NCBI GenBank assembly: GCA_947483545.1
Contig: CANKNP010000059.1
Coordinates: forward strand, 1 to 18,373
Origin: Deltaproteobacteria bacterium
GTDB taxonomy: Bacteria; Myxococcota; UBA796; SXON01
DNA length: 18,373 bases
Reading direction: 5' to 3'
Positions 6,731-13,333 of the stretch are shown one piece after another. The notes beneath the pieces were generated by a model that was not told where the DNA came from, did no database searches, and saw nothing but the letters and a program-made list of their open reading frames with translations. How positions within the stretch are numbered: position 1 is the first letter of the stretch; each line of letters starts with the position of its first letter. Made by a program: the position numbers and the translations under genes.

Positions 6731-9009
6731 CCAACCTCGAGGATCTCCTCAACCAGCTCGTCCCCGGCGCGGGCCACGTGGCGGCGGTCGACCTGGGGAC
6801 GGCCGACCTGCCTCCCGCGCTGGGATTGGAGGTGCGCGGCGTCCTCGGGCGGGGCGGCCGAGGCTCGGTCTACCGCGCCTGGGACGCCACCCTGGCGCGG
6901 GAGGTCGCGGTCAAGGTCGCCGTCGGAGACGCCCGGCCAGAGCTGCTGGCGGAAGCCGCGGTGACCGCATCCTTGGAGCACCCGGCGATCCTGCCCGTGC
7001 ATCGCGTCGTGACGACGACCGAGCATGTATGCGTGGAGTTCCGACTCGCCCCGGCCGCGACGCTGGAGGCCTTGCTCGTGGACTGGCGCGCGACGCCCGC
7101 GACCGCCTGGCCCATGGATCAGCGGCTTCGGTGTTTGGCCCGCGTGATCTCTGCGGTCGCGCCCGCCCACGCGCGGGGGGTATTGCACGGGGACCTTCAC
7201 CCAGGAAACATCGCCGTGACGGATGAAGGCGTCCCTTACGTGCTCGATTGGGGGGGGGCAGGATCCGCGGCGAACCCTGCCTATGCGGCGCCCGAACGCC
7301 TGGTCGGCACGGCGCCGTCGCCGGAAGGCGACATGTGGTCTCTCGGCGCGTTGGGCTGGGAGCTGTGCACCCTGCGCCCGATGCGCCCGCGGCGGCACGG
7401 GGAGATCCTGGCGGACTTCGTCGCACGGTGGCGGGCGACGGAGCCGCCGGCGATTACGGAGCTGGCGGACGTCGTGGCGCTGCCGGATCGCGATGTCGCC
7501 GGACTTTGTGCCGCGACCCTCGCGAAAGACCCCGCGGCGCGCCCGATCGCGGCCGACGCGTCGCGGAGCATCGAGTCGGCGCTGGCCCGGCGGGCGGACC
7601 GGACGCGCCGAGAAGGGGAGGCTGCGCGCCACATGTTCCGCAGCCACGATGCGTTGACGCGTTTCCGGGAGCTGGCGCGCCGGCTGGCGGAGGAGCGTCG
7701 GGTCGCCGCCGTGCAACGGGCAAAGGTGCCGGGACACTCTCCGATCGCCCAGAAGCGACCGTTGTGGGAGGCTGAGGCCCGGGTCGGGGCGCTGATCGCG
7801 GAGCGGGACAGCGCCTGGGTCCTGGCCGCTGAGGGGGCCGTCGCCGCCATCGCGCTGGAAGCCGAAGCAGGCGCCGAGGCCCGTGCGCGCCTCGCGGAGC
7901 TGTGGTGGATTCGGATGGAGGAGGCCGAAGCCGGCCGAGATCGCGGCATGATCGGAGACTTTCGGCGCCGCGTGCTGGAGTACGACGACGGCCGTCACGC
8001 CCGCATCCTCCAGGCCCCCTCGCACCTTTCGCTCAGCACGCACACGTCTGGAGCCACCGCGCGAATCTCCCGGTTCGTCGAGCGTGGCCGGCGGCTGATG
8101 CCGGAGCTCGTCAGCGAACATCCGATGCCGCTGGAGGCGGTCCCCCTGACTCCTGGCTCCTGGCTCGTCGAGATCAGCGCCCCCGGCCGCCGAACCACCA
8201 ACTACCCGGTGCTGCTCTCTCGCCTGGAGCACCACCGAAACACCGTCCGCGTTCACACCGACGCCGAGATTGGCCCCGACTGGGTCTTCGTGCCCGGCGG
8301 CCCCTTTCGGCTCGGCGGCGATCCCCACGCCCGCCAACCGTTGGACCCCTGCACCCCCTGGCTCGGCGACCGCTTCGTGCTCGCGACCTGCGTGCGCACC
8401 GACCAGTGGCAGGGTTTCCTCAACGCCCTCGCGCCCGAGACTGCGGCGCTTCATGTGCCCGGAGAAGGTGGCCTGTTCGGCGGGTTCCGGGCGTACTGGA
8501 CGCGCACCGCCGCGGGATGGGACCTGCCCGCCGGCTGGGCGCCAGACTGGCCGATCATGGCGGTCAACAGCGCGGATGCAGAGGCCTACGCGATGTGGCG
8601 CGGGGCCCGAGAGCGCCGGGCGGTCCGGCTGCCGACCGAGGAGGAATGGGAGAAGGCCGCGCGCGGGGCAGACGGTCGCTCGTTCCCTTGGGGGGACGGC
8701 TTCGACCCGACCTTCGCGCACATGCGTCAGTCCCGCCCGGGCGCACCGAGCCCAGCGCCAGTGGGCGCCTACCCAGTCGATCGCTCGGTCTACGGCTGCT
8801 TCGACATGGGCGGGGGCATGCGGGAGTGGACGTCCTCGTTGCTGGAGGAAGGGCAGAACGTGATCCGGGGGGGAACGTGGGGCGATGATCCAGACGATCT
8901 GCGGAGCGCCTGCCGCTCTGGACTGCACGGGGAGTTCCGGTACAGTTTTGTGAGCTTCCGGTTGGTCAGCGAGTCGCCGATCACAGACCAGCCCCCAGCG
9001 GATCTGTGA
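6727..9009 (+). CDS. Ser/Thr protein kinase with C-terminal FGE-like (sulfatase-modifying-factor) domain
   Basis: The TTG start at 6727 overlaps the activator's TGA (TTGA, 6727-6730), giving 760 aa and suggesting translational coupling. GTG at 6778 is an alternative. The kinase domain (~35-300) has a Gly-rich loop GRGGRGSVY (41-49), K63 in AVKV, catalytic HGDLHPGN with D156, DWG in place of DFG at 174-176, and an APE motif (YAAPERL). HGD replaces the usual HRD. A helical Arg/Ala/Glu-rich region (~300-430) and a short beta region resembling a PEGA domain follow. Residues ~518-750 are an FGE-sulfatase/DUF323 fold (FVPGGPFRLGG, LPTEEEWEKAARG, IRGGTWGDD). The cysteine pair of true formylglycine-generating enzymes is absent, so this domain more likely binds a ligand or partner. 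No transmembrane segment is obvious. It probably acts with the adjacent activator. Confidence 0.9.
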   Translation: MTNLEDLLNQLVPGAGHVAAVDLGTADLPPALGLEVRGVLGRGGRGSVYRAWDATLAREVAVKVAVGDARPELLAEAAVTASLEHPAILPVHRVVTTTEHVCVEFRLAPAATLEALLVDWRATPATAWPMDQRLRCLARVISAVAPAHARGVLHGDLHPGNIAVTDEGVPYVLDWGGAGSAANPAYAAPERLVGTAPSPEGDMWSLGALGWELCTLRPMRPRRHGEILADFVARWRATEPPAITELADVVALPDRDVAGLCAATLAKDPAARPIAADASRSIESALARRADRTRREGEAARHMFRSHDALTRFRELARRLAEERRVAAVQRAKVPGHSPIAQKRPLWEAEARVGALIAERDSAWVLAAEGAVAAIALEAEAGAEARARLAELWWIRMEEAEAGRDRGMIGDFRRRVLEYDDGRHARILQAPSHLSLSTHTSGATARISRFVERGRRLMPELVSEHPMPLEAVPLTPGSWLVEISAPGRRTTNYPVLLSRLEHHRNTVRVHTDAEIGPDWVFVPGGPFRLGGDPHARQPLDPCTPWLGDRFVLATCVRTDQWQGFLNALAPETAALHVPGEGGLFGGFRAYWTRTAAGWDLPAGWAPDWPIMAVNSADAEAYAMWRGARERRAVRLPTEEEWEKAARGADGRSFPWGDGFDPTFAHMRQSRPGAPSPAPVGAYPVDRSVYGCFDMGGGMREWTSSLLEEGQNVIRGGTWGDDPDDLRSACRSGLHGEFRYSFVSFRLVSESPITDQPPADL

Positions 9010-9049
9010 GGCCGGGGGGCGTGCGCCTGGGGGGGCTGCGACCTGTCCA

Positions 9050-9100
9050 GCGTTCGCCGAACGCCCGCCGATCCGCACGCTCGGCGAACCTCGCGTGCGG
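9050..9100. terminator. Two adjacent hairpins downstream of the kinase gene
   Basis: The first is a perfect 7-bp dyad with a 1-nt centre (9050-9064), starting 40 nt after the kinase stop. The second is an 8-bp perfect stem with a 12-nt loop (9073-9100). They are placed as a terminator would be, but lack a U-tract, so factor-independent termination is uncertain. Confidence 0.4.
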
Positions 9101-9274
9101 CTCGGCGGTCTCTTTGCACCGTTCCTACCGGCGGAATGCGACGGTCCGGCGAAGACGCCGGGCCCGCCGCCTTCCACCTGGAACGGTGCGGTTGGGGGCC
9201 AGCCCGGCTCCGGGTCAAGTCCTTCCAGTGACTTAGGACGTTGCTGTTTGCGCAGCGCCCGGCCTGGCCCCTCC

Positions 9275-9305
9275 GCCCTTCGGGCACCTCCCCCGGAGGG
9301 GGAGG
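9275..9305. terminator. Paired hairpins, candidate bidirectional terminator or REP-like element
   Basis: A GCCC-TTC-GGGC hairpin (9275-9285) is followed at once by the perfect 8-bp stem CCTCCCCC-GGA-GGGGGAGG (9287-9305). The minus-strand lipoprotein gene ends 35 nt away at 9340. The core resembles a REP-like motif (CCGCCCTTCGGGCACCT followed by a C-rich/G-rich stem) that I recall as common in intergenic DNA of high-GC bacteria. It may be a dispersed repeat rather than a dedicated terminator. Confidence 0.45.
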
Positions 9306-9339
9306 GAAGGGGCTTCCGCCGCGCCCAAAACCCGCCCCC

Positions 9340-10554
9340 TCAGCCCGGAACCCAATCCACAGCATACAACGTGTCGTCTGTCGTCCAAAGCGGGCCGTCG
9401 ATCACCGTGGCCTCCGCCCAGGAGATCGTGCTGCCATCGCGATCCCAGGCCCCCGATAGCCCTGAGGATGTGATCTCTGGCAGTGACACACGCCACGCCT
9501 GACTTGGGAACTCACACCCAGCGCTGTCGAAACAGCCCGAGTCGAGCACCAGCCAGGTGCCATCGCCGAGGGGGGAGACCGCCCGCGGGAAGTGCAGGTA
9601 CCGGCTGTCCAGTTGCGCATCGTACGCATACGTCGGGACGCCCTCCGCGAGCGTCGCGACGCCGATGCTCCCGCCCGTGCCCTCGCCCCAGTCCCAGCTG
9701 TCCGAGAGTGTGTGTGCGTAGACCAGCATGTTCGCGGGCGCTCCCGGCGGGGCAAGCCCGTGCGGCGTGTTCAAAAAGCTCGGCGCCGTCGTGCTCTCCG
9801 GGGGAAACTCCCAGTCCTGGCGCCACCCCTCGCTTCGCTTCGTCCACCCCAGCAGCTTTCCGCTCGACAGGTCCGCACCTTGCGCCAAGCCTGCCTCCGT
9901 CGAGGGTAGCCCCCCCTTCGCGCTCACCCAAAGATGCTCGCCACCGGCGTCCTCGAACCCGTGTACTCGGTTTGGCGAGTTGTAGACATCCCAGTCGGGC
10001 GCGCTCTGATCGAGCACCGTACGCACCTCCCCGCACGTCTCGCCCTCCGGCAGCCAGACCTCGAGCACCCGACCGTTCGAGGCATCGGCGAGCCACATCC
10101 GCAGGCCTTCATCGGTCTCCTCCACGACCGCGACGTCATGCACCATCTTCATCTGACAGACGTCCCGCTCGGCGCCGCTTGGATAGGCAGGTTCGCAGGG
10201 ATCGGTTGGCTCGGGATCACACGCCCCCGAGACCCCGGTCAGGTCGAGCGCGTCCATGGTCCAGCGCAGCTCGCCAGTCTGTCGGTCTACGCCACCCACC
10301 CGCGACCGCAGATCGTCCTCGCCCCCATCGTGCTCGGACCAGGTCAAGACCACCTCGTCCGCGCCATCGTCAGCGGTCCGGACGCGACCCTGAAAGGCGA
10401 TGCAACCCGCACAGGTCGGGTCCAGGGCCTTCGCCTCCACAAAGGGCTCAAGCCCCTCGGCCGTGCCCCACGACCAGGACGCATCCGTGATGTTCGCCAC
10501 CAGCGCAGCGCCAGCCGGCCACTCACGCGGGGACGTACACCCCGCCAGCAACAC
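9340..10554 (-). CDS. Cys-rich secreted lipoprotein, probable beta-propeller, function unknown
   Basis: About 404 aa with a lipobox LLAG|C at its very start. The only standard in-frame start is GTG at 10554, which leaves almost no signal peptide. A CTG at 10581 would give LLRLSPAGIVLLAGC, a proper lipoprotein signal, and overlap the end of the upstream gene; I keep 10554 but suspect the CTG. The mature part has repeated Trp/Asp/Gly-rich segments (MKMVHDVAVVEE, LADASNGRVLEVWLPEG, NTPHGLAPPG, RYLHFPRAVSPLGDGTWLVLD) that suggest beta-propeller blades, loosely like arylsulfotransferase or NHL-type proteins. Paired cysteines (TCAGC, CDPEPTDPCEP, CFDSAGCE) suggest disulfides outside the cytoplasm. 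It follows the vWA lipoprotein with no gap, so the two probably form one transcript. No enzyme activity can be assigned. Confidence 0.75.
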   Translation of the reverse strand: MLLAGCTSPREWPAGAALVANITDASWSWGTAEGLEPFVEAKALDPTCAGCIAFQGRVRTADDGADEVVLTWSEHDGGEDDLRSRVGGVDRQTGELRWTMDALDLTGVSGACDPEPTDPCEPAYPSGAERDVCQMKMVHDVAVVEETDEGLRMWLADASNGRVLEVWLPEGETCGEVRTVLDQSAPDWDVYNSPNRVHGFEDAGGEHLWVSAKGGLPSTEAGLAQGADLSSGKLLGWTKRSEGWRQDWEFPPESTTAPSFLNTPHGLAPPGAPANMLVYAHTLSDSWDWGEGTGGSIGVATLAEGVPTYAYDAQLDSRYLHFPRAVSPLGDGTWLVLDSGCFDSAGCEFPSQAWRVSLPEITSSGLSGAWDRDGSTISWAEATVIDGPLWTTDDTLYAVDWVPG

Positions 10555-10568
10555 GATCCCCGCGGGGC

Positions 10569-12179
10569 TCAGCCTGAGCAGTCGCCAGCGACCAGGTAGT
10601 AGATGTTGACCGTCGTGCCGCCGCCGGGGACGTGGTCGTCATCGAACTCGACGATGTTCTCGGTCGCGTTGTAGGTCCAGCCCGCGGTGGTCCGGACGCC
10701 GTCCACGGACACCTCCAGGGTCGCCTCGACCGGGGTCTGCGTGAGGGCAAAGCTGCTCAGATCGGCAGCGGCGCTCTCGGCGATCTCGGTCATGCTCGCG
10801 CCCCAGTCGGTCGCGCAGATGGAGAGGTAGGTACCGCCGGTCGCGACGACCGCCTCGTAGAGGTTGCGACCCGGCTCCGCCGAGCCACAGCCGGTGGGGT
10901 AATCGCCTGCGATGCCGTGAAACACGGCGTCATCGGGATCCGCCTTGTAGCCTTGGAACAGCGCCACGTAGTAGTCCCAGGGGTTCGCGGACTGCTCGAC
11001 CTCGTCCGTCACGTCGATCATGTTCAGCTTGGCGTCCTGTCGGTAAAACTCCTCGTTGCAGCCACCACTCCCGATGTTGTTCTCGGAGAGCGCAGCTTCA
11101 AACAGCGTGAAGCCCATCTCCGTGTAGGATCCTCCGGGGCCCGCTTGCATGATGTCCCACGCGGCCTGCTGCTCATCCGAGGTGAGGGTCGCGTCGATGT
11201 AGTCGATGTCGCCCAGGATGCAGCCGTCGTCATTTGTGACCGCCGCCACATGGTAGTCGGCGTCCAACCCCGCGAGTGTCGCGATGTAGATGTCGAAGTT
11301 GGTCTGCACCTGGGCGATGTCGTCCGACATCGAGCCGGACCAGTCGAGCGCCCAGAGGATGTCGGTCTCGCCGCGCAGCGGCTGCTCAAACACGTCTTCG
11401 TTGTCCCCGGACATCACGCCCCCGCCCGACTGGTGCGCCTGCGCCTCGGGCTGGTTCGGGTCGTTCGAAAGCACCGTGAGGTAGCCGTCGTCCTCGTATT
11501 CGTCCAGGGGCGTGTAGTTGAGGTTCACGGCCAACTCGGTGCCCGCGAGGATGGTCCAGGGGAGCGGGCCGTTCGCCGACTCGTTCGCGTCCACGGTGAT
11601 CTCGGTCGCTGCCGCGGTCACGTACTGCAGCTCGGTGACGACCAGGTCGGCATTCCCGATGTTGCGGATGGCCAGCAGCGTGCTCTGCGGGCAGCCGATG
11701 CTCGGCGTTCCAAAGTCGTAGTTGACCGGCGCCAGCTCGATCTGCGGGCTGATGCCGGAGCCGGTGAGCGTGAGCGGCACGCTCGGCTCGTCGGGATCGT
11801 TGCTCTCGACGTAGACCGTCGCCTCCACCGGCTCGGCCGTGACCGGCTGGAAGGTGACGGTAAACGCGGTCGTGCCGCCCGGCTCAACAAGCACGGTGCC
11901 CAGCCCAGAGAGCGTGAACGGCGCGGAGACATCGTCCAGCTCGACGCTCGTCAACTGGAGCGCGGCATCCCCCTCGTTGGTGATCACGAACTCGGTCGTC
12001 TCCGAGCTGAATCCATCGACCTCGAGGGCCGAGAAGGCGTGGGACTCGGGGGACACGGTGATGTCGGGCGCCGCGTCGTCCTCCACGTCATCGATCTTGC
12101 CATCCTTCGAGACGAGCGTGTTCTCGGAGCACGCGGCCAGGGCAAAAAGACCTGGGACAAACAAGAGGGAGAGGCGCAT
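10569..12179 (-). CDS. Lipoprotein with two ASH/choice-of-anchor domains and a vWA domain
   Basis: A 536-aa surface or periplasmic lipoprotein. ATG 12179 is chosen over an in-frame start at 12206 because GGAG lies 5 nt upstream and the signal peptide MRLSLLFVPGLFALAAC begins there. After an acidic linker, residues ~40-135 and ~140-245 form two Ig-like ASPM/SPD-2/Hydin-type domains (ITVSPESHAFSALEVDG; FVITNEGDAALQL; IELAPVNYDFGTPSIGC; AIRNIGNADLVV). A vWA domain starts near residue 272, with the MIDAS motif D279-W-S-G-S283 and a later MIDVTDEVEQ segment. Such proteins are common in myxobacteria-like genomes and are thought to bind partners through a metal-dependent site. Cys residues (DDGCILGD, GGCNEEF, TGCGSAEPG, SICATDWG) may pair. 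A promoter with a palindrome lies just upstream, and the propeller-like lipoprotein follows directly. Confidence 0.87.
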   Translation of the reverse strand: MRLSLLFVPGLFALAACSENTLVSKDGKIDDVEDDAAPDITVSPESHAFSALEVDGFSSETTEFVITNEGDAALQLTSVELDDVSAPFTLSGLGTVLVEPGGTTAFTVTFQPVTAEPVEATVYVESNDPDEPSVPLTLTGSGISPQIELAPVNYDFGTPSIGCPQSTLLAIRNIGNADLVVTELQYVTAAATEITVDANESANGPLPWTILAGTELAVNLNYTPLDEYEDDGYLTVLSNDPNQPEAQAHQSGGGVMSGDNEDVFEQPLRGETDILWALDWSGSMSDDIAQVQTNFDIYIATLAGLDADYHVAAVTNDDGCILGDIDYIDATLTSDEQQAAWDIMQAGPGGSYTEMGFTLFEAALSENNIGSGGCNEEFYRQDAKLNMIDVTDEVEQSANPWDYYVALFQGYKADPDDAVFHGIAGDYPTGCGSAEPGRNLYEAVVATGGTYLSICATDWGASMTEIAESAAADLSSFALTQTPVEATLEVSVDGVRTTAGWTYNATENIVEFDDDHVPGGGTTVNIYYLVAGDCSG

Positions 12180-12205
12180 GGGGGCTCCAAGGGAGGGCTT
12201 CAGCA

Positions 12206-12225
12206 AGTATACGCCAGATCTGGCG
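12206..12225 (-). promoter_or_regulatory. Candidate -10 box with adjacent 14-bp palindrome
   Basis: On the minus strand TATACT (12211-12206) matches the -10 consensus in 5 of 6 positions. A start about 20 nt before the ATG at 12179 would follow, with GGAG between. The perfect palindrome CGCCAGATCTGGCG (12212-12225) abuts it on the upstream side, filling most of the -35/-10 spacer. The -35 candidate at 17-bp spacing, CTGTCG, matches only 3 of 6. A weak -35 with a spacer palindrome fits a site where a regulator binds. Confidence 0.5.
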
Positions 12226-12269
12226 CGGCGACAGACGCTAACCTGCTGCCTCCGCGATGCGCGCGGGGC

Positions 12270-12464
12270 CTACTTCGCGGTGGCTTCGACCTGCTCCCGA
12301 AGGTCCTCCGTCACAAAATCGAGCAACGTCGTGGACAGCTCGATGATCTGCTGGTGGGTGAACCCCTCCGTGCGCAGCTGGCGGTAAAAGCTGCGGGCGA
12401 CAGAGCGGTTGCGGTTGCTCAAGAGCTCGGCTTCGGCGCGATGGGCGAGGGCGGCTGCGTGCAT
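12270..12464 (-). CDS. Small helical protein of unknown function
   Basis: A 64-aa protein, MHAAALAHRAEAELL onwards, predicted to be nearly all helical, with charged and hydrophobic residues spaced as in a helical bundle (QIIELSTTLLDFVTEDLREQ). ATG 12464 has an AGG 6 nt upstream. In-frame ATG 12491 or TTG 12512 would add 9 or 16 residues. No signal peptide, membrane segment or known family is seen. It lies upstream of the vWA lipoprotein on the same strand (90-bp gap with its own candidate promoter) and is divergent from the Nudix gene. Its composition, unlike the Arg/Gly-rich shadow frames around it, is the main reason to accept it. Confidence 0.6.
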   Translation of the reverse strand: MHAAALAHRAEAELLSNRNRSVARSFYRQLRTEGFTHQQIIELSTTLLDFVTEDLREQVEATAK

Positions 12465-12530
12465 GGGAATCCTCAAGGTTCGCTCCTCCATCAGCAAGGG
12501 GCGTGCCGTCAAGAGCGGCGGGGTTCACCG

Positions 12531-12612
12531 TTGTGAATTCAAGCGCTTGTGATTCTGACCGCGTAGTCAGTGCCGCGATCCGAGCGCCTGGGTGCGTAAG
12601 CCACTACGCGGT
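12531..12612. promoter_or_regulatory. Divergent control region with inverted and direct repeats
   Basis: Between the small minus-strand gene and the Nudix gene lie a direct repeat (TTGTGAATTC at 12531-12540 and TTGTGATTC at 12547-12555), a palindrome CAAGCGCTTG (12540-12549), and a perfect 10-bp inverted repeat ACCGCGTAGT (12558-12567) / ACTACGCGGT (12603-12612) with a 35-nt spacer. The right arm ends 20 nt before the Nudix ATG. Such dyads often mark regulator sites; the regulator is unknown. No clear -10/-35 pair was found. Confidence 0.4.
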
Positions 12613-12632
12613 TTGGGCATTAGACGGACCAG

Positions 12633-13118
12633 ATGCGCGACACCTTCTGCTCCTCCTGTGCCCTCGCCTTCGATCTGCCCCTTGGCGTCTACCCGCGCGC
12701 TTGCGCCGGCTGCGGCCAGGTGGTCTACCGGAACCCCATCCCCGTCGCGGTAGCGCTGGTCCCTGTGCCTCGGGGACTGCTGACCGTTCAGCGCGCGATC
12801 GAGCCCAAACGCGGACAGTTTGCGCTCCCCGGCGGCTTCGTAGACTTTGGCGAGCCCTGGGCGGCCGGCTGCGCCCGAGAGGTCCGCGAGGAGACCGGCG
12901 TCGAGATCGACCCGGGGCGCGTCACGCTTTTCGCAGCGCGGAGCACCCCCGATGGTACACGCATCCTGATGTTCGGCGCCTGCCCTCCACTTCCCGAGAT
13001 GCCCTCGTTGCTGCCCAACGGGGAGACGCTCGCGCTGGGGGTGTGGGATGGGGAGGGCGATCTCGCGTTCCCGATCCACACCGAGGTCGCTCGGGACTTT
13101 TTGCGCGGCCGACGCTGA
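12633..13118 (+). CDS. Nudix hydrolase with N-terminal zinc ribbon
   Basis: A 161-aa Nudix protein. A zinc ribbon (C6-x2-C9 and C24-x2-C27) precedes the VVYRNPIPVAVALV strand, the arrangement seen in NADH pyrophosphatase-like and related Nudix enzymes. The Nudix box fits G-x5-E-x7-RE-U-x-EE-x-G-U exactly: G68, E74, R82, E83, E86, E87, G89. These glutamates bind the metal for pyrophosphate hydrolysis of nucleoside-diphosphate-linked substrates; the substrate is unknown. It is cytoplasmic, with no signal peptide. An in-frame TAG at 12621 forces the start to ATG 12633 or later. No strong ribosome binding site is seen. It is divergent from the small helical protein gene across an inverted repeat, and followed by a 215-bp gap rich in hairpins. 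Confidence 0.92.
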   Translation: MRDTFCSSCALAFDLPLGVYPRACAGCGQVVYRNPIPVAVALVPVPRGLLTVQRAIEPKRGQFALPGGFVDFGEPWAAGCAREVREETGVEIDPGRVTLFAARSTPDGTRILMFGACPPLPEMPSLLPNGETLALGVWDGEGDLAFPIHTEVARDFLRGRR

Positions 13119-13188
13119 CAGCAGAGAGATGGCGGCTCGCTCTGCCGGATTCCGTGCGCTCGGGTCTAGGAGTCCGAAGGGCATACCC

Positions 13189-13236
13189 CGGGAGCGCCGC
13201 CCGCGAGACTCGCAGCGGGCGCCGCGGCTGCTCCCG
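13189..13236. other. Nested hairpin in the Nudix-VOC gap
   Basis: Outer arms CGGGAGC (13189-13195) and GCTCCCG (13230-13236) enclose inner arms GCCCGC (13199-13204) and GCGGGC (13215-13220). It lies 70 nt after the Nudix stop and might end that transcript, but has no U-tract. Confidence 0.4.
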
Positions 13237-13264
13237 GAGCCGCAGAATTCAACGTCGCGCGGGC

Positions 13265-13292
13265 CCCCGGCGCAGGTACTCCTGCGTCGGGG
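13265..13292. other. Strong 12-bp hairpin upstream of the VOC gene
   Basis: CCCCGGCGCAGG (13265-13276) pairs with CCTGCGTCGGGG (13281-13292) around a TACT loop. All 12 positions pair if one G-U wobble is allowed in RNA. It ends 41 nt before the VOC ATG, so it could be either a terminator for the Nudix transcript or a leader structure of the VOC gene. Confidence 0.5.
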
Positions 13293-13333
13293 CTCGACCC
13301 GGGTTAGCACCAGCCCGCTACAGGGAGCACCCC

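Larger units (their letters stand above)
9010..9339. other. Hairpin-rich gap between convergent genes
   Basis: No gene is seen. The gap contains a GCGTTCG-C-CGAACGC dyad (9050-9064), a stem CCGCACGC/GCGTGCGG (9073-9080 with 9093-9100) and the CCTCCCCC/GGGGGAGG stem at 9287-9305. Together these could stop transcription from both sides. None is followed by a clear U-tract. Confidence 0.5.

Noticed and set aside
6277..9177. A minus-strand frame of over 900 codons opposite the activator and kinase genes
   Set aside because: It is Arg/Pro/Gly-rich, shows no domain, and is the mirror of third-position GC in well-supported genes on the other strand.
10632..12536. A plus-strand frame of over 600 codons opposite the vWA lipoprotein
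   Set aside because: It has no recognisable motif; the minus-strand gene has a signal peptide, RBS and known domains.
13131..13148. TGGCGGCTCGCTCTGC as a sigma54 promoter for the VOC gene
   Set aside because: The GG-GC spacing is 11 bp and the CAC element is missing.
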